Below are positions 15,720 through 23,186 of a stretch of 64,000 nt of DNA, in pieces. Each line of letters starts with the position of its first letter. The first letter of the stretch is position 1. The DNA comes from Burkholderiaceae bacterium. Its GTDB lineage: Bacteria; Pseudomonadota; Gammaproteobacteria; Burkholderiales; Burkholderiaceae_C. The stretch lies in contig JAMLIQ010000006.1 of the NCBI GenBank assembly GCA_023954095.1, positions 1-64,000 of the forward strand, given 5' to 3'. The notes under the pieces are model-generated. The model ran no database searches, was not told the origin of the DNA, and saw only the letters and a list, made by a program, of their open reading frames with translations. A program made the translations under genes and the position numbers.

Positions 15720-18437
15720 TCATGCCAGCACGTCATCGAGTTGCTGGGTCAGGTTTTTGCCGCTCTGCGCCATGGTCAGCCAACCGAACACCGCGCGGCC
15801 ACCGCTCGTGCGAGCCCACAGCGCGCCCACTTGGCTCTTTTCAATCTCGTACGGGTCGCTGAGCAGGTGGGCGCCCTTGAACTCCAGCAGCGCCACGCGG
15901 CCGTCCTGCAGTTCGGCCACAAAGTCGGCAAAAAAGCGCCCGCGCGATGTGGGCAGGGCAAAGCCGCAGGGCGTGGTGTCGAGGTTGCGCACCCATTGTT
16001 TGACCTTGGGGTGTGCGTCGATCAGCTGTGCGCACTGGAACTCCTGGCCACCGTCCTTCAAGTCGGCCAGCACCGGGAAGTAGTGCTTGGCGAACTGGTA
16101 ACGGCCCTGGTAGCGTGTCGCCACCGGCGCCGGGTAGCGGCCGGGTGTGAACACATGCGGGTGCGCCCAGTCGGGCTCCACCAGCCAGGCCCCGGCCTCG
16201 CCCTGCTGCAGCACGCACTGGCGAAACTGCCGCTGGGCTGCCGCGTCGCGCAAGTCGGCCACATGCGCGGCAATGCTGCGCGCCAGCTGAAAGCGCGCCT
16301 GCGCCAGCGCCACCAGCGGGATGCCGCAGGCGTGCAACTGGTGGTTGACCACGGCGGCCAGGTAGGCGCGGCGCTGGCTTTGGGTCAGCTCGTGCAGGGG
16401 TTTGAAAAGCGACTGGTCCAGCCAGTGCGCCAGCGTCTCGGCGGTAATACTGCTGTGGCCGTAATCCATGGGCATTTGCTGCACGTCGGCATGGCGCAGC
16501 GTGACGCGCTCGCCCTGCAGGCCGATCATGAACACATCGGACTCTTGCGCCACATGAAAGCCGGGCAACTGCACGGCCTGGGGGCTGAGCAAATCGAGCT
16601 CCACGGTCTCCAGCACGGCCTCGCGCTCCAGCGGCCACAGTGGCGCTTGCTTTTGCGTGCGGTAGGCCAGCGGGGGCAGCGGCGCAAAGGGCACGCCGCG
16701 TGCGGCCGGGGCCACGCTGGCGGCCACCAGGGCGTTGTGCTGCGCCACCTGTTCGCGCAGTTGCTCTTGCTTTTTGGGGCCGCGCACCTGGGCCAGCATC
16801 AGCGCCTCGGTGCCCTCGGCAATGTGCCCGGCCACCACCAATTGTGGCGCACCGGCAATCGTGTGCACCTGCACGCCGGGCAGCGCCAGCAGCTCGGGCG
16901 TGGCTTCGAGTGCTTCAAAATTACTAGCTATCAGCGCTTGCTGAATAAGCGCTACAGGCTGATTTTGTTCAAAATCTTCACCAAACAAAGGATAGGCGGC
17001 TGGCGCCGCAATCATCGACGCCACATCCAGCGCCTCAAACCCCATGTGGTGGATCAGCCGGTCGGCCAGCGCATGCGCCGCGCTGGAAAACTCTGCCGCG
17101 CACACATGGGCATAGGCGCGGTTGAGCGCCTCTCGCCCGCGCCGCCGGGCCTGCGGCATGCGCAGCACGCGGCCCAGCAACTGCTCCACCGCCGTGGCGC
17201 TGGTCATCTTTTGCAGGCTGCACAGCACGTAGGCAAACGGGCAGTCCCAGCCCTCGCGCAGCGCCTGCACGGTAATCACATAGCGCACCGGGCAGTTGCG
17301 CGCGGCCAAATCCAGGTCGTCGAGCCCGCGCGTGGTGCCGGTGGCGACGACGATCTGGTTCTCAGGCAGCTTGAGTTCTTCGATGAGGTAATTCCGCAGT
17401 TTTTCGGGCGGCATCTCGTCGCCCTGGTTCTGCGCCTGCAGCAGCACGATGGGGCGCACATAGCCGTGGCCGTCGGCCTCGTCCTTCAGGGCTTCGGCTT
17501 CCAGCTTGCGCTGCGTCTGCACTGCACCAAACACCGCCTGCGGCCAGCCCTCGGGGTGCTCGGCCAGCACGATGGGCAGCTTGATCATGTCTTCGGCCGC
17601 CAGCTCCTGCGCGCTGACGTGGTAGAGCACATTGGTCTTGTGCGCCAGCGGCGTGGCGGTCAGTTCCAGAATGAACGCCGGGTTGAGCCGCTGCAGCGCG
17701 GTGAAGCTTTTGTCCGTCTTGGTGTTGTGCGCCTCGTCCACGACCAGCACCGGCCGCTGCAGCGCCAGCCAGTTGGCCAGGCTCCAGCGCGGCTGGCCGA
17801 CAAAGCCTTGCAGCACGCCGGTGCTGTCCTGCGCCGCGTCGGCTTGCGTCACCAGCGCATCGGGCAGGGTGTGCAGGCACGCCAGCGCGCGCCCACCGTC
17901 CTGCGCCAGCGCGCCTTTGAAATGCGGCTCGAAACGCTCCGAAAAGCTGTACACCGTGCGCTGGCCCGCGTCCTCGATACGAAAGCTTTGCATGGTCGCC
18001 ACCACCACCACGGCGGTGCGCCCCCAATCCGGCGGGGCGATTTGCGCCACGTCGTCGAGCGTGCAGACCTGGAGCTGCTCGCCATAGGCCTCGGTCAGCG
18101 CCGCGCGGTACGGGTGGCCGGGCGTTTGCAGCGCCTTCAAGGTTTGCTGGCGAATCGCGTCGCTGGGCACCAGCCACACCGCCACCGGCGCATCCACATG
18201 GCACCACTCGCGCGCCAGCAGGGGTACGGCGTGCGCCGCCAGTACCGTCTTGCCGCCGCCCGTGGGAATGCGCAGGCACACGCAGGGCAGCTCTGCACCA
18301 AAGGCGTCAGGGTTGTAGGGGCGGCCCGCCTGCTCGGCAAACGCCAGCGCCGGGCCTTTGATGCGGGCTGCGCGGGCGAACGCGCCCAGTGCATCCAGGG
18401 CGGTTTGCTGGTAGGTTTTGAGGGTGATGGGGGTCAT
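15720..18437 (-). CDS. res: Type III restriction enzyme Res subunit (DEAD/DEAH helicase-nuclease)
   Basis: 905 aa from the ATG at 18437; a TTG at 18470 with AAAAGG six bases upstream would add 11 residues. Superfamily 2 helicase motifs appear in order: PTGGGKT (about 58-64), VVDEAHN, ELTATP, and EQLLGRVLRMP. Near the C-terminus, RGRFFADFVAEL followed by ALLEFKGAHL is a D...ExK-type nuclease core. The pairing with Mod upstream fits a type III system, where Res and Mod together cleave away from the recognition site. One copy of the dispersed repeat (16911-16975) lies in frame, encoding EDFEQNQPVALIQQALIAS. An AT-rich promoter-like stretch precedes it (18481-18540). Confidence 0.9.
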   Translation of the reverse strand: MTPITLKTYQQTALDALGAFARAARIKGPALAFAEQAGRPYNPDAFGAELPCVCLRIPTGGGKTVLAAHAVPLLAREWCHVDAPVAVWLVPSDAIRQQTLKALQTPGHPYRAALTEAYGEQLQVCTLDDVAQIAPPDWGRTAVVVVATMQSFRIEDAGQRTVYSFSERFEPHFKGALAQDGGRALACLHTLPDALVTQADAAQDSTGVLQGFVGQPRWSLANWLALQRPVLVVDEAHNTKTDKSFTALQRLNPAFILELTATPLAHKTNVLYHVSAQELAAEDMIKLPIVLAEHPEGWPQAVFGAVQTQRKLEAEALKDEADGHGYVRPIVLLQAQNQGDEMPPEKLRNYLIEELKLPENQIVVATGTTRGLDDLDLAARNCPVRYVITVQALREGWDCPFAYVLCSLQKMTSATAVEQLLGRVLRMPQARRRGREALNRAYAHVCAAEFSSAAHALADRLIHHMGFEALDVASMIAAPAAYPLFGEDFEQNQPVALIQQALIASNFEALEATPELLALPGVQVHTIAGAPQLVVAGHIAEGTEALMLAQVRGPKKQEQLREQVAQHNALVAASVAPAARGVPFAPLPPLAYRTQKQAPLWPLEREAVLETVELDLLSPQAVQLPGFHVAQESDVFMIGLQGERVTLRHADVQQMPMDYGHSSITAETLAHWLDQSLFKPLHELTQSQRRAYLAAVVNHQLHACGIPLVALAQARFQLARSIAAHVADLRDAAAQRQFRQCVLQQGEAGAWLVEPDWAHPHVFTPGRYPAPVATRYQGRYQFAKHYFPVLADLKDGGQEFQCAQLIDAHPKVKQWVRNLDTTPCGFALPTSRGRFFADFVAELQDGRVALLEFKGAHLLSDPYEIEKSQVGALWARTSGGRAVFGWLTMAQSGKNLTQQLDDVLA
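16911..16975. repeat. Dispersed repeat, copy inside the res gene
   Basis: TAGCTATCAGCGCTTGCTGA, ATAAGCGCTACAGGCTGATT and TTGTTCAAAAT, with a flanking GCTTCAAAATTA. In frame as EDFEQNQPVALIQQALIASN. Confidence 0.85.
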
Positions 18438-18635
18438 GGATTGTGGGAACGATTGGGGAAGATTGGGCAAAAAAAGCCTTTTCCCAAATGCAACTCGTTG
18501 ATATTTAAGAGATTTTTAAAATTTCATTGGGGAGATGCCGCCTTTGATTGGGTGTTGCCGGGGTGACGGGCATCAGGCGGCGTCGTCAATGAACACAGGA
18601 AATCAACACACTTCTCCACAGCTGGTTTAACATTG

Positions 18636-18752
18636 CCGGGTGGGAACAAAATTCGGCTCCATGCCGTGTGAAAGCTGGAACCACGGGGTAACCCAGTCAG
18701 GCGATCCTATATTCCCACCTTGTTTTTCAAAGCCGCTCCTACGAGCGGCTTT
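18636..18752 (-). ncRNA. Candidate structured RNA at the 3' end of the DUF3800 gene
   Basis: Transcribed leftward, the RNA would hold a perfect 11-bp hairpin (CAAAGCCGCUC, loop GUAG, GAGCGGCUUUG; 18728-18753). A long-range stem follows: GGUGGGAA (18712-18719) with UUCCCACC (18639-18646). It encloses possible smaller hairpins: GGG-UUA-CCC, and CCGUG with CACGG or, exclusive of that, CGGC-AUGGA-GCCG. The DUF3800 stop codon (18707-18709) is inside the outer stem. Weinberg and colleagues described several structured RNA motifs (named DUF3800-I and on) found beside DUF3800 genes; this could be one, but no match could be tested. No U-tract follows the first hairpin on this strand. Confidence 0.4.
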
Positions 18753-19552
18753 GTTTTTGAGTAATACACGCCATACGGTGCAGTTTCGGTTTCGTCCACC
18801 GCGTGGATGAGACTCACCTTGCTCCAGACCAACTCCAGAAAGCGGCTCTCTTGCCGGGCGTAGTGTCTTTGCAGCGCCCACAGCATGTAGTCCACCGCTT
18901 GCAGGCCCGCCTGCTGGAACGGCTGCGCTGCGGTCACCTCAATGGACGTGGCCACTTGCTTGTCCCATTGCTTCGCAAAACGGTCACGCGCCAGCACCAG
19001 CGAGTCGGCAAATGATTTGGTGCGATCTGAACTGCCCCGCACGGCATAGCAGACACGGCAGCTTTCGTACTGGTGCAGCCGGTTCTTGAACAACCGTGCC
19101 ACGCTGCTGTCGTAAAGCTCGTTGGGGTGGTAGCGGTAGGTGCCGTTGCGCCCATTGCGTTCGCGCACATACGACAGCACCGCCCGCATGTCGCGCACTT
19201 CGGCATAAAACTTGACGGCGTGCCGCAGCAGCAACTTGAACACCTCACGGCGCACTTCTGGCAAATCGTCCTTGGCGTGAAACACCACCGCCGTTTTGCC
19301 CCGCTCTGGCTGAAACGAGGGAACGTTCTTGAAGTACGGGTCGGCCTTCAGATCGGCACGCAGTTGCTCCAGATCCAAAGACAATGCCGCTGGATCGTCG
19401 GCCTCCAGCAACCCCAAGATGAAATGGCCCATGGCCCCCCCCGGCTGTCCCACCAGTACTTGCCCCTTCGCATTGAAGAGCACGCCATCCCCCGATTCAT
19501 CGACGAAGTAATGGGCAATGCCGGAAGGAGGCGCCGTTGGTGCTTTGGCCAT
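18707..19552 (-). CDS. DUF3800 protein
   Basis: 281 aa from the ATG at 19552, with AGGA just upstream; a GTG at 19564 overlapping the mod stop codon (GTGA) is the alternative. The N-terminal YFVDESGDG is the signature of DUF3800, whose fold is RNase H-like. Further acidic positions (VTAAQPFQQAGLQAVDYMLWAL) are typical. The C-terminus ends YYSKTKPLVGAALKNKVGI. Members are widespread in defence islands and near structured RNAs, and the function is unknown. It is coupled to mod and separated from res by 270 bp that contains the structured RNA candidate. Confidence 0.88.
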   Translation of the reverse strand: MAKAPTAPPSGIAHYFVDESGDGVLFNAKGQVLVGQPGGAMGHFILGLLEADDPAALSLDLEQLRADLKADPYFKNVPSFQPERGKTAVVFHAKDDLPEVRREVFKLLLRHAVKFYAEVRDMRAVLSYVRERNGRNGTYRYHPNELYDSSVARLFKNRLHQYESCRVCYAVRGSSDRTKSFADSLVLARDRFAKQWDKQVATSIEVTAAQPFQQAGLQAVDYMLWALQRHYARQESRFLELVWSKVSLIHAVDETETAPYGVYYSKTKPLVGAALKNKVGI

Positions 19553-19560
19553 ACCGATCC

Positions 19561-21222
19561 TCACCGTGCCTTCACGTCATACGGAATGTGCTTGAACACC
19601 ACCCGCGCCTGCGCCAGCCGCGCTTCGCCCAGGCGGCAGGCTTCGCCGTAGACCACCAGCGGCGCTTCGGGGTGCGCTGTGCCGGCGTGCAGGGCCAGCA
19701 AGGCGTCGAGCACAGCCGAGGTCAGCACATTGCCGCTGGCCGGGCGCTTGTCGCCCAGGATGCCGTTGAACAGCAGGTAGTACGCCGTGCGGCTTTGCAG
19801 CACCGGGGCGGGAGGCGCTTGCGGGATGTCTGAAATTTCAGATGAAATGGGCACCTCGCGCCCATCTGGCAAGCGCAAGCAGCTATCAAAAACAGAGTGT
19901 GTGCCCAGATAGGGCGTGCCGCGCTGGCCCTGGGCGGGGTCGAAGGCGGTGCCCGTTTCCTGCTGCCAGATGAAGGCGGCCAGCGTGGCAAAGCGCACGC
20001 CAGGGTGAATGCAGCCGTCGGCATCAAAAATCGGTGCGCCCAGGCGCATGAAGCGAAAGCCCCCGCCGCCCTGCCAGCCCACCGCCTGGCTGATGCCGCC
20101 TTGCTCGCCATCGACCACCTTTTGCAGGCGCGGCAGGCAGTGCGTGGCGGCGTGCTCGCCCATTTCAATGCCAATCCAGCGGCGGCCCATCTTGTGGGCG
20201 ACGGCGGCGGTGGTGCCGGAGCCGAGGAAGCTGTCGAGGATGAGTTCGCCGGGGTTGGTGGCGATGTGGAGGATGCGTTGGATGAGCCGCTCTGGCTTTG
20301 GTGTCGAAAAAGTTGATTGTTTATCGAAACCCTGCGCCTCCAGCTTGGCCTCGTGGTTATGTCCGACTTCTTCGTTCAGCCAGAAAGTGGACGGCGGACG
20401 ATCGGCGTCTTCATTGAGAAATTGTTTAACGTAGATTTCCCAAGCACCTTTGACTTGCACGAATTCTGTTTCAGCTTTGTCTTTATCGTAGGTTTCAGCC
20501 ATCCAACGCCAACGACCTTCTGTGCCATCTGGCTTCACTGGATATATTTCGCTGCCGTCAGGGGCTGAAATCGGATACCACATTGATGGTCTGTCAGTAC
20601 GTAGCGATTCGGATCCTTCTTTTCGCAAGGAACGTCGGCGATACGGCTTGCCCGTTTCTTTGTCTACGAATTTGAATTGCGCCGAGTTCTGACTCTTCGC
20701 CAGTCTCCCGACAACAAAATTTTTGCTTCTGGAATAGCAAAGTATGTGATCGTGATCATTGCTAAAGCCAACTGCGTCCATTCGCTCGCTGTAGACCTTT
20801 TGCCACACCACATTCGCCACAAAATTCCCCCGCCCAAACACCTCATCCATCAACACCTTGAGGTAATGCCCCTCGTTGTCGTCAATCGTCACCCAGATCG
20901 AGCCGTCTTCGCTCAGCAACTCGCGCAGCAGTTGCAGGCGCGGCAGCATCATGCTGAGCCACTGGCTGTGCTCCAGGTTGTCGTCGTAGTGCTCGAACGC
21001 GCTTTTGGTGTTGTAGGGCGGGTCGATAAAGATGCATTTCACCTGTCCCCGGTAAAACGGCAGCAGCGCCTTGAGCGCTTCGAGGTTGTCGCCCTGGATG
21101 AGCAGGTTGTTGGCTGCGCTTTGCGCATCGCCATGGGTGCTGACGGGTTCGAGCAGGCGGTAGGGCACCTGCGCGGCGGTGGTGAAGGCTGCGGCGCGGT
21201 TGAGCCAGTCGAGGGTGGGCAT
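19561..21222 (-). CDS. mod: Type III DNA adenine methyltransferase Mod
   Basis: 553 aa. The catalytic FIDPPYNTKS (DPPY 67-70) and, near residue 340, the AdoMet-binding DSFLGSGTTAAVAHKMGRRWIGIEMGE give the N6-adenine methyltransferase order seen in type III Mod subunits. The middle (about 130-300) should be the target-recognition domain; its DNA (20300-20830) is more AT-rich than the flanks, as is usual for exchanged specificity regions. It overlaps the GTG start option of the DUF3800 gene by 4 bp. A copy of the dispersed repeat (19833-19894) is in frame near the C-terminus. It lies 128 bp downstream of the DUF350 gene on the same strand, where the restriction island begins. Confidence 0.92.
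   Translation of the reverse strand: MPTLDWLNRAAAFTTAAQVPYRLLEPVSTHGDAQSAANNLLIQGDNLEALKALLPFYRGQVKCIFIDPPYNTKSAFEHYDDNLEHSQWLSMMLPRLQLLRELLSEDGSIWVTIDDNEGHYLKVLMDEVFGRGNFVANVVWQKVYSERMDAVGFSNDHDHILCYSRSKNFVVGRLAKSQNSAQFKFVDKETGKPYRRRSLRKEGSESLRTDRPSMWYPISAPDGSEIYPVKPDGTEGRWRWMAETYDKDKAETEFVQVKGAWEIYVKQFLNEDADRPPSTFWLNEEVGHNHEAKLEAQGFDKQSTFSTPKPERLIQRILHIATNPGELILDSFLGSGTTAAVAHKMGRRWIGIEMGEHAATHCLPRLQKVVDGEQGGISQAVGWQGGGGFRFMRLGAPIFDADGCIHPGVRFATLAAFIWQQETGTAFDPAQGQRGTPYLGTHSVFDSCLRLPDGREVPISSEISDIPQAPPAPVLQSRTAYYLLFNGILGDKRPASGNVLTSAVLDALLALHAGTAHPEAPLVVYGEACRLGEARLAQARVVFKHIPYDVKAR
19833..19894. repeat. Dispersed repeat, copy inside the mod gene
   Basis: In coding orientation TTTTGATAGCTGCTTGCGCT, CCAGATGGGCGCGAGG and TTTCATCTGAAATT, very like the copy at 10725. 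In frame as VFDSCLRLPDGREVPIS. Confidence 0.7.
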
Positions 21223-21350
21223 GGGTGCGGTGGGAAGCTTGGGTAGGGACAGTGGCCCGCAGGCCGCGGCACAACGGGTGAGGGCAGTGGGGCGCGCCCC
21301 TCTTGCCCCGGGGCCACGTTGGGGATGCGGCGGGGCTGCTCAGCGCGGGG

Positions 21351-21572
21351 TCAGTGGATCGCCGCCGCCACGATGATGCTGATGCCCAGGCACATCGCGG
21401 CCACCACCAGGCCCAGGGCCTGGTTCTGTTTCTCGACGATCTCGCGCCACAGGTCGTAGGGGGTGATCTTGTCCACGATGACAAAGCACAGCCAGAAGAT
21501 GACCACGCCGATCAGCGCGTAGAGCATGGACCCGAGAAAGGCCGCAGGCCGGAGCCATTCGATTCCCATCAT
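21351..21572 (-). CDS. DUF350 membrane protein
   Basis: 73 aa with AAGGAG 8 bases before the ATG at 21572. Two membrane helices are visible: FLGSMLYALIGVVIFWLCFV and LGLVVAAMCLGISIIVAAA, joined by DKITPYDLWREIVEKQNQA, the characteristic DUF350 (YjfL-like) linker. It is 19 bp downstream of the DUF4178 gene. DUF350 proteins frequently neighbour DUF4178, SPFH and SpeE-like genes; their function in the membrane is not established. The restriction island separates this gene from the SpeE-like gene. Confidence 0.85.
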   Translation of the reverse strand: MMGIEWLRPAAFLGSMLYALIGVVIFWLCFVIVDKITPYDLWREIVEKQNQALGLVVAAMCLGISIIVAAAIH

Positions 21573-21591
21573 GATGTGTTCTCCTTGAGGT

Positions 21592-23082
21592 TTACTTGTG
21601 CCCACCGCCGGTGGAAAAGCCACCGAACGAGCCGCTGGAGCTGCGGTAGCCGCCCCCGGGCGAGCCCGAGCAGTTCGATAGCAGCACCAGCAGGATGATG
21701 AGCACCACGGCGATGAGGATGAGTGTGCCGCAGCCCAGGCCCTTGGCCGCCACGAAGGGGCCGGGGTCGTCGCGCTGGAGCAGGTCTTTCTTGTCGTCGA
21801 GCTTGAAGGCCTTGGCGACCGTGTCGCTGGCCAGCTTGTCGCCCGCCGACCAGGTCAGTTCGTTCTTGCTCTGCTCCATCGACAGCAGGCCCTTGGCGCT
21901 GGCGAAATCGCGGTTGGAGGTTTTTTGCCCGCGCTCGACCTGCCAGTAGAACTCGCCTAGCACATAGGTGGTTTCGGCCTCGTAGGTGTACTTGAGCTGG
22001 TAGGTGCTGCCCATGTACTTGGCGGTGCGTCCGTTGGCCGCCATTTGCGGGGCGCCGGTGGTGGGGCGCACCATGCTCCAGCCGTCTTCGGCATCGACCA
22101 GAAAGGCAAAACCGCGCTTCTGGTTGTAGAGCAGGTATTCGCTCCAGCCAAAGTGCTCGTCGTCGCCCGGCTCCACGCCCATGCGGTGCTGGAAACCCAC
22201 CACCTGCCAGTGCACGCCCTGGAGCTGGCCCTTGCTGCCCAGCGGGATGATGGGGCGCACGGGCTCGTCCTGCTCGGCCGAGCGCAGCTCGCCGCCCACG
22301 CCGCTGCCGAGGTCGATGATGCTGGCGCACGAGCCGCAGGTGATGCTTTTGGTGGTGCTCAGCTGTACCTGCACGGGCGCGCCGCAGTGCGGGCAGTTGA
22401 ACTGGCGGCCTTTTTCGTCCTTGGCGGATTCGTCCTTGAGGCCCTGCAGCTGCAGGTCTTCGAGCAGCACGGACTTGCCGCGTTCGACGTGGGGTGGCTG
22501 GCCGCTGTAGTCGATACTGAGCACTTCGCCGTCTTCGCTGCGCAGCTCGACCATGTCGAAGGGCTGGCCCAGCGGCGGCAGCTTGGGCAGTTCGCCCTGG
22601 GCCGAGATCAGGCTGGCCTGGCCGCTGAAGGCCACGCTGTAGGGCTTGCCGTTGATGGCGGTGGTGCTGCCCACGCGAAAGCGGCGGGCCTCGGGCAGCT
22701 CGCGCCCCGGGTCCATGGGGCGGGTGAAGACGTAGCTGCCGTTGTCTTCGCCCAGGCTGGCCATGGTGCCGTCCTGCAAAAAGGCGATCCATTCGGTCCA
22801 GACACCGGCTTCGTTTTTGTATTGCAGGCGGCCGATCAGCGTGAACGGGTGTTCTTTACCGTCCAGCGTGATGCGCCCGCTGGCCATGAGCTGCAGCGGG
22901 CTGTGGTCGTCGAACAGCTCGGCCATCTTGCCCAGGCGCTGCAGCACGTCGCCGCTGCGCACCACGGTGCTTTGGCAGAAGCCGCAGACGGCGTGCGTGG
23001 ATTGCGCGCTTTTGAATTCGACCGGCGCGCCACAGCCAGGGCAGGGCGCGCGGTAGTAACGCTGGGTGGGGTCGGTCGCCAT
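21592..23082 (-). CDS. DUF4178 protein with zinc ribbons and a C-terminal membrane helix
   Basis: 496 aa. It opens with a zinc ribbon (APCPGCGAPVEF, then VCGFCQSTVV), has a DUF4178-type beta domain (FTLIGRLQYKNEAGVWTEWIAF, then GSYVFTRPM), a second ribbon (FNCPHCGAPVQV, then ITCGSCASIIDL), a second DUF4178-like repeat (HWQVVGFQHR, then FGWSEYLLYNQKRGFAFLV) and a final helix LILIAVVLIILLVLL with a Gly/Ser tail. Most of the protein should face the cytoplasm. It lies between the SPFH and DUF350 genes on the same strand. The family is linked to membrane stress but has no firm function. Confidence 0.85.
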   Translation of the reverse strand: MATDPTQRYYRAPCPGCGAPVEFKSAQSTHAVCGFCQSTVVRSGDVLQRLGKMAELFDDHSPLQLMASGRITLDGKEHPFTLIGRLQYKNEAGVWTEWIAFLQDGTMASLGEDNGSYVFTRPMDPGRELPEARRFRVGSTTAINGKPYSVAFSGQASLISAQGELPKLPPLGQPFDMVELRSEDGEVLSIDYSGQPPHVERGKSVLLEDLQLQGLKDESAKDEKGRQFNCPHCGAPVQVQLSTTKSITCGSCASIIDLGSGVGGELRSAEQDEPVRPIIPLGSKGQLQGVHWQVVGFQHRMGVEPGDDEHFGWSEYLLYNQKRGFAFLVDAEDGWSMVRPTTGAPQMAANGRTAKYMGSTYQLKYTYEAETTYVLGEFYWQVERGQKTSNRDFASAKGLLSMEQSKNELTWSAGDKLASDTVAKAFKLDDKKDLLQRDDPGPFVAAKGLGCGTLILIAVVLIILLVLLSNCSGSPGGGYRSSSGSFGGFSTGGGHK

Positions 23083-23114
23083 CAGGGGTGGGCCGACAGC
23101 GTTGATGGGTCTGG

Positions 23115-23183
23115 TATTTGAAGCTTTTTTAGCCTCTGACGCTTATCCATCAAGCGCTGCTAGCTATTGTTTCAATAGCTAAC
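23115..23183. repeat. Dispersed repeat, copy between DUF4178 and SPFH genes
   Basis: Reverse orientation. GCTTATCCATCAAGCGCTGC and the flanking TAGCTATTG...CAATAGCTA match the family core seen at 27541 and 43768. It fills most of the 104-bp gap. Confidence 0.8.
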
Positions 23184-23186
23184 GGT

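Noticed and set aside
15612-18566. A 984-codon plus-strand frame antisense to res
   Set aside because: A shadow of the helicase gene, with no recognisable motif; all helicase motifs are on the minus strand.
18727-18757. Hairpin with T-run read as a rightward terminator
   Set aside because: On the plus strand it does look like one, but no plus-strand gene ends nearby. On the transcribed strand there is no U-tract, so I treat it as part of the RNA candidate.
18627-18881. Alternative minus-strand frame overlapping the DUF3800 3' end
   Set aside because: It would run through the predicted stems and has no recognisable domain. The DUF3800 frame accounts for the coding part.
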